Shown here piece by piece: positions 13,882-16,394 of a stretch of 16,394 nt of DNA. Location: NCBI GenBank assembly GCA_964401385.1, contig CAYNYF010000094.1, positions 1 to 16,394 on the forward strand, written 5' to 3'. The first letter of the stretch is position 1; each line of letters begins with the position of its first letter. Made by a program: the position numbers and the translations under genes. Origin of the DNA: CAYNYF01 sp964401385. GTDB lineage: Bacteria > Planctomycetota > Phycisphaerae > SM23-33. The notes beneath the pieces are model-generated. The model was not told the DNA's origin and did no database searches. It worked only from the letters and a program-made list of their open reading frames with translations.

Positions 13882-13902
13882 GGGGGAGAACCACTCTCCC
13901 CC
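13882..13902 (-). promoter_or_regulatory. Perfect hairpin in the gvpA leader
   Basis: GGGGGAGA (13882-13889) and TCTCCCCC (13895-13902) form a perfect 8-bp stem with a five-base loop, about 37 bases upstream of the gvpA start codon and upstream of its ribosome site. It could stabilise the gvpA mRNA. On the plus strand it is followed by TTTGT, too short a T-tract for a confident terminator. Confidence 0.55.
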
Positions 13903-14108
13903 TTTGTCTGCGTCTTCACAATGAGACGTGCAAAGATACGTTTTGGAGGGACTTAGGCTTTGCCGGGCGCACTGATGGGACTCAGCGCCGCGTGTGCAAA
14001 ACCTGTGTGCAGCCGGTTGGACATTGCTGCCCCAACCCGTCGAAGGAGCCGGCTCGGCCATACTCGCGCTGTCGGCGCGGACGCACAGCCCGTCGATCTC
14101 GGCGGGAT
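13903..14108. other. Region upstream of gvpA, probable promoter area
   Basis: The operon promoter must lie here or further right. I examined both strands for sigma-70-type and sigma-54-type (GG-N10-GC) signals and found none that I would defend. A plus-strand frame (13960-14169) runs through it but has no ribosome site. Confidence 0.3.
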
Positions 14109-14169
14109 ACAGGAGCAGTGCGGCCAGGAAGGGAAGGAAAGCTGGGATCAACTTCCGCTGAACTGTTGA
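14109..14169 (+). pseudogene. Tail fragment of a gene, ending WDQLPLNC
   Basis: The frame reads IQEQCGQEGKESWDQLPLNC and stops at TGA (14167-14169). The same tail, with changes (TQEQHSEKGKGDWDQLPLNC), ends the truncated copy at 14568. Conservation in frame suggests part of a duplicated coding sequence, but the 5' part is missing here. Confidence 0.35.
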
Positions 14170-14507
14170 GCCGCTTGCCGATCTTCCAGATGTGTGCCTG
14201 TCGGGTCGCATTCGTGAATCCTTGAGGCCCAAGACTGAACTGACCGGCTGTCTCGGACCCGCTGAATTCCCCGACCCTAACACGGCCTCTATCGACTGCC
14301 GGGCAGGCCTACTTAAACGTGCACAACAAGAAAACGAAAAAACTCCGTCACCCCACCGGCAGCACGAGCCTCCGGCCGAACGCTTGTGGCGGCAGTCTGT
14401 GCCGCCGCGACTGCGTCTCGGCGTTGCCCGGAAGCCATTGATTAAGGTGGTAAAGGGGCGGACTCTCCGATGAATGAGCAGGTCGAGGGAGCACGCCAAG
14501 GTCGCAC
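14109..14507 (+). repeat. Tandem repeat unit 1 (about 399 bp)
   Basis: This unit and the next are diverged direct copies. Shared landmarks are ACAGGAGCAG (14109 and 14508, offset 399), a 44-base identical run beginning at 14142 and 14541, a 35-base identical run before the GGGCAGGCC end, and the ATGAATGAG at 14470 and 14866. A hairpin (14388-14406, 7-bp stem GGCGGCA/TGCCGCC) is conserved in shorter form in unit 2. The end of the unit carries the start of a truncated gene copy. Confidence 0.85.
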
Positions 14508-14568
14508 ACAGGAGCAGCACAGTGAAAAAGGCAAGGGAGACTGGGATCAACTTCCGCTGAACTGTTGA
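14470..14568 (+). pseudogene. Truncated copy of the start of the 14866 gene
   Basis: ATGAATGAG opens a 32-residue frame (MNEQVEGARQGRTQEQHSEK, then GKGDWDQLPLNC) that matches the beginning of the downstream protein (MNEWVEGLGKATGMDEHSRQ) and then diverges to the WDQLPLNC tail shared with the unit-1 fragment. It looks like the product of a tandem duplication that joined the head of one gene copy to the end of another sequence. It could in principle be translated. Confidence 0.5.
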
Positions 14569-14906
14569 GCCGCTTGCCGATCTTTCAGATGTGTGGCTGT
14601 GGGGCCGCATCCATGCATCCTTCAGGCCCAGGACTTCGTCAACTTTGTTGGCTGTCCTGGACCGGCTGAATTCCCCAACCCTAACACGGCCTCTATCGAC
14701 TGCCGGGCAGGCCCACTTAAACGGGCGCAAGGAAAAAAAGAAAAAAATTGTCACGCCACCGGCAGCACGAACCTCCGGCCGAACGCTTGTGACGGCAGTC
14801 TGTGCCGCTGCGGCTGCACCTTGGCGCTGCTCCGAAGCGATTAAGGTGAAGCGGCGGACTGTCCGATGAATGAGTGGGTCGAGGGGTTGGGCAAGGCCAC
14901 AGGCAT
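14508..14906 (+). repeat. Tandem repeat unit 2 (about 399 bp)
   Basis: This is the second copy of the unit, ending in the first codons of the intact plus-strand gene. An A-rich tract (about 14731-14748) replaces a looser A-rich stretch in unit 1. A short hairpin (14793-14807, CGGCA/TGCCG) corresponds to the longer one in unit 1. The unit supplies the leader of the plus-strand genes, so the duplication may have altered their expression. The right boundary is approximate, because similarity fades within the coding region. Confidence 0.8.
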
Positions 14907-15528
14907 GGACGAACACAGCCGCCAACTGATCCACGTGCCCATCCTGCATTCCCCTGCGGACATGGGCACCGTTCAAGAGGGGCTCGAAGCCGTTTACGTC
15001 GAACAGTTCGGCCGCCGGCGCTGGCAGGAACACCTCGCCTTGATCGACGGGTTCTGGGAAGCGGTCCGCGCGGAGCTGGAGGGGATGGATATGGATTGGC
15101 GTCGCGTGGACCTGTACCAGGACGGCCTGCCTGTCTGCGGCAAAGAGCTGGACATTGCCAGAGAAACGGCGAGCAAGGGCAGTGAGAATTATCAACTGCT
15201 CATGGGCCTGGTGGGCCGCGGAGCAACGTTGATCGGCACGGAAGACACGAAGCTGCTGGTGGCGGAGTATCGCGCCGTGAAGGCGGGCCTGGCGGCGGGG
15301 CTGAGCAGAGAGGGTTCCGCCAACGCCGCCGCCGACCAGGAACGTTCGGCGGACCTATTGGCAAGGCGCGATGCGTATATCGGCCGGCGGATCGCCGAGA
15401 CCCTCCTGCCCGGGCACACGGGAATCCTCTTCCTGGGCATGATGCATGACGTCAAGCCGCACCTGCCCGCTGACATTATTGTTGTCCGTGCTCATCTGGA
15501 TGTCACCGGAAGCGAAGACGGAGCCTGA
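14866..15528 (+). CDS. Protein of unknown function, possible TraB/TIKI-like
   Basis: The 220-residue protein is soluble-looking, with no signal peptide or membrane helix. Blocks include LIHVPILHSPADMGTVQEGL, RRVDLYQDGLPVCGKELDIA and, near the C-terminus, RRDAYIGRRIAETLL followed by TGILFLGMMHDVKPHLP. The last block resembles the GxRRxxIAxxI...FLGxxH region of TraB/TIKI/EreA-like proteins, but the resemblance is by eye. The start ATG is conserved in the upstream repeat copy, which supports it although no clear ribosome site is present; Met14 is an alternative. It is 40 bp upstream of the CDC48-like gene on the same strand, so the two are likely co-transcribed, divergently from gvpA. Confidence 0.75.
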   Translation: MNEWVEGLGKATGMDEHSRQLIHVPILHSPADMGTVQEGLEAVYVEQFGRRRWQEHLALIDGFWEAVRAELEGMDMDWRRVDLYQDGLPVCGKELDIARETASKGSENYQLLMGLVGRGATLIGTEDTKLLVAEYRAVKAGLAAGLSREGSANAAADQERSADLLARRDAYIGRRIAETLLPGHTGILFLGMMHDVKPHLPADIIVVRAHLDVTGSEDGA

Positions 15529-15568
15529 TAAGGGCTCACCAATACAAACGTACGAATGGAGAACCACG

Positions 15569-16394
15569 ATGGCCAAGAAGCAGACCTCTGCGAAGCCGAA
15601 GCAAACGGGCACGCTTGTCCTCAAAGTGGCCGAGGCGTCGTCCAAGGACGTTGGCCGGGGCATTGCTCGCATCGATCCGGAGAGCATGTCCGCTCTCGCA
15701 GCGGACGTGGGCGACATCATTGAGCTGAAGGCCAAACGAAGTACGGTGGCCAAGATCATGCCGACGTTCCAGAATGATCGCGGAAAGGAGATTGTCCAGA
15801 TCGACGGCCTGGTCCGGTCGAACTGCCGGGCCGGCCTGGACGAGAAAGTGACCGTCTCCAAAGCTGCGGCGCGTCCGGCCGGCCGCATCGTGCTGTCGCC
15901 AACCGAAGAGCTCCCGGCCTTGGCGGCCAAACGCGACTCGAAATACCTCGGCCGCCTGCTGGAAGGCCTGCCGATCCTGGCCGGCGATACCGTGCGGGCG
16001 ACGCTGTTCGGCGCCCGGTCGCACGACTTCACCGTGTTGAACACCACCCCGTCCGGCCCGGTCCTCGTGCACGCCACGACGACCATTGCGGTCAAGGACG
16101 AAAAAGCGGGCGGGCCGAGAGGCCTGCGCGTCTCCTACGAGGACGTCGGCGGGCTGTCACGAGAGATCCGCAGGATCAGAGAAATGGTGGAGCTGCCGCT
16201 GAAGTTCCCCCAGGTCTTTCAACGCCTCGGAATAGAAGCGCCGAAGGGCGTCCTGTTCTATGGTCCGCCGGGGTGCGGCAAGACACTGATCGCCCGGGCC
16301 GTCGCCAACGAGACCGACGCCTATTTCATCCAGCTCAGTGGCCCGGAGATCATGGCCAAGTATTACGGCGAGAGCGAGGGCAAGCTCCGCGCGA
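15569..16394 (+). CDS. CDC48/VAT-like AAA+ ATPase (N-terminal part, cut by window edge)
   Basis: The 275 residues present comprise a CDC48 N-domain (about 14-108; TLVLKVAEASSKDVGRGIAR, then a double-psi barrel pattern to VLSP), the second N subdomain to about 175, then the first AAA module. SYEDVGGL (189-196) opens it, Walker A GPPGCGKT is at 232-239, and the pore-loop KYYGESE is at 264-270. CDC48/p97 proteins unfold or extract proteins using ATP. The gene runs off the window, so the second AAA module is not seen. ATG 15569 has GGAG upstream. A link to vesicle assembly is inferred from position and the chaperone-rich neighbourhood. Confidence 0.92.
   Translation, partial: MAKKQTSAKPKQTGTLVLKVAEASSKDVGRGIARIDPESMSALAADVGDIIELKAKRSTVAKIMPTFQNDRGKEIVQIDGLVRSNCRAGLDEKVTVSKAAARPAGRIVLSPTEELPALAAKRDSKYLGRLLEGLPILAGDTVRATLFGARSHDFTVLNTTPSGPVLVHATTTIAVKDEKAGGPRGLRVSYEDVGGLSREIRRIREMVELPLKFPQVFQRLGIEAPKGVLFYGPPGCGKTLIARAVANETDAYFIQLSGPEIMAKYYGESEGKLRA

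Noticed and set aside
13845..13919. N-terminal extension of gvpA to ATG 13919
   Set aside because: The AAGGAG site is placed for ATG 13844, and the extension includes the leader hairpin.
13903..14108. Sigma-54 or sigma-70 promoter for gvpA
   Set aside because: TTGCAC-like and GG...GC-like strings occur but with wrong spacing or no matching partner element.
13960..14169. A 69-residue plus-strand frame
   Set aside because: No ribosome site and Arg/Ala-rich composition; only its last 20 residues match the repeated tail.
13834..15195. A 453-residue minus-strand open frame
   Set aside because: It runs antisense to the plus-strand gene, through both repeat units and into gvpA, with repeated segments that reflect the DNA repeat. 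No ribosome site or domain is visible.

Overview
The window carries a long gas vesicle (gvp) operon on the minus strand, running from gvpA at about 13.84 kb down to a small heat-shock protein gene at about 0.62 kb. A short divergent plus-strand unit begins at 14.87 kb and ends in a CDC48-type AAA ATPase cut by the right window edge. The DNA is GC-rich and the genes have bacterial Shine-Dalgarno sites, with overlapping or near-abutting starts and stops in the distal half. The set of genes (gvpA, K, N, O, G, several gvpF/L, GvpA-family paralogues, GvpH-like Hsp20s) points to a high-GC Gram-negative-type bacterium. I cannot name the phylum from sequence alone.

Operon order in the direction of transcription: gvpA; a 214-aa helical protein with an internal duplication; a 239-aa protein with 25-residue helical repeats and a histone-like basic tail (a GvpC-like candidate); a six-motif CxxCxGxG zinc protein; a gap of about 590 bp; a 103-aa coiled-coil protein; a second six-motif zinc protein; a 74-aa very basic protein; gvpN; a gvpF/L gene with a C-terminal J-domain; a second gvpF/L; a degenerate tandem gvpG-like gene; gvpG; gvpO; a GvpA/GvpJ-family protein with a C-terminal zinc ribbon; an Hsp20/GvpH-like gene; gvpK; a third gvpF/L; a GvpM/GvpJ-like GvpA-family protein; dnaK; and a second Hsp20/GvpH-like gene.

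The most striking point is that the parts of an Hsp70 chaperone machine are spread through the gas vesicle operon. There is a full DnaK, a J-domain with an HPD motif fused to GvpF, and two free-standing proteins resembling an enlarged DnaJ cysteine-rich domain. There are also two Hsp20s, and a CDC48-like unfoldase is encoded next door. A dedicated folding, holding and remodelling system for the hydrophobic shell protein GvpA and its accessory proteins is the natural inference, but it is inference.

The right intergenic region (13.85-14.87 kb) holds two diverged copies of a unit of about 399 bp that carries a truncated copy of the start of the downstream plus-strand gene. The left edge (1-617) has the tail of a possible plus-strand gene and scraps of coding-like sequence with no intact gene. 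Several strong intercistronic hairpins lie between operon genes and in the gvpA leader. I found no tRNA, rRNA, CRISPR array or recognisable insertion sequence.
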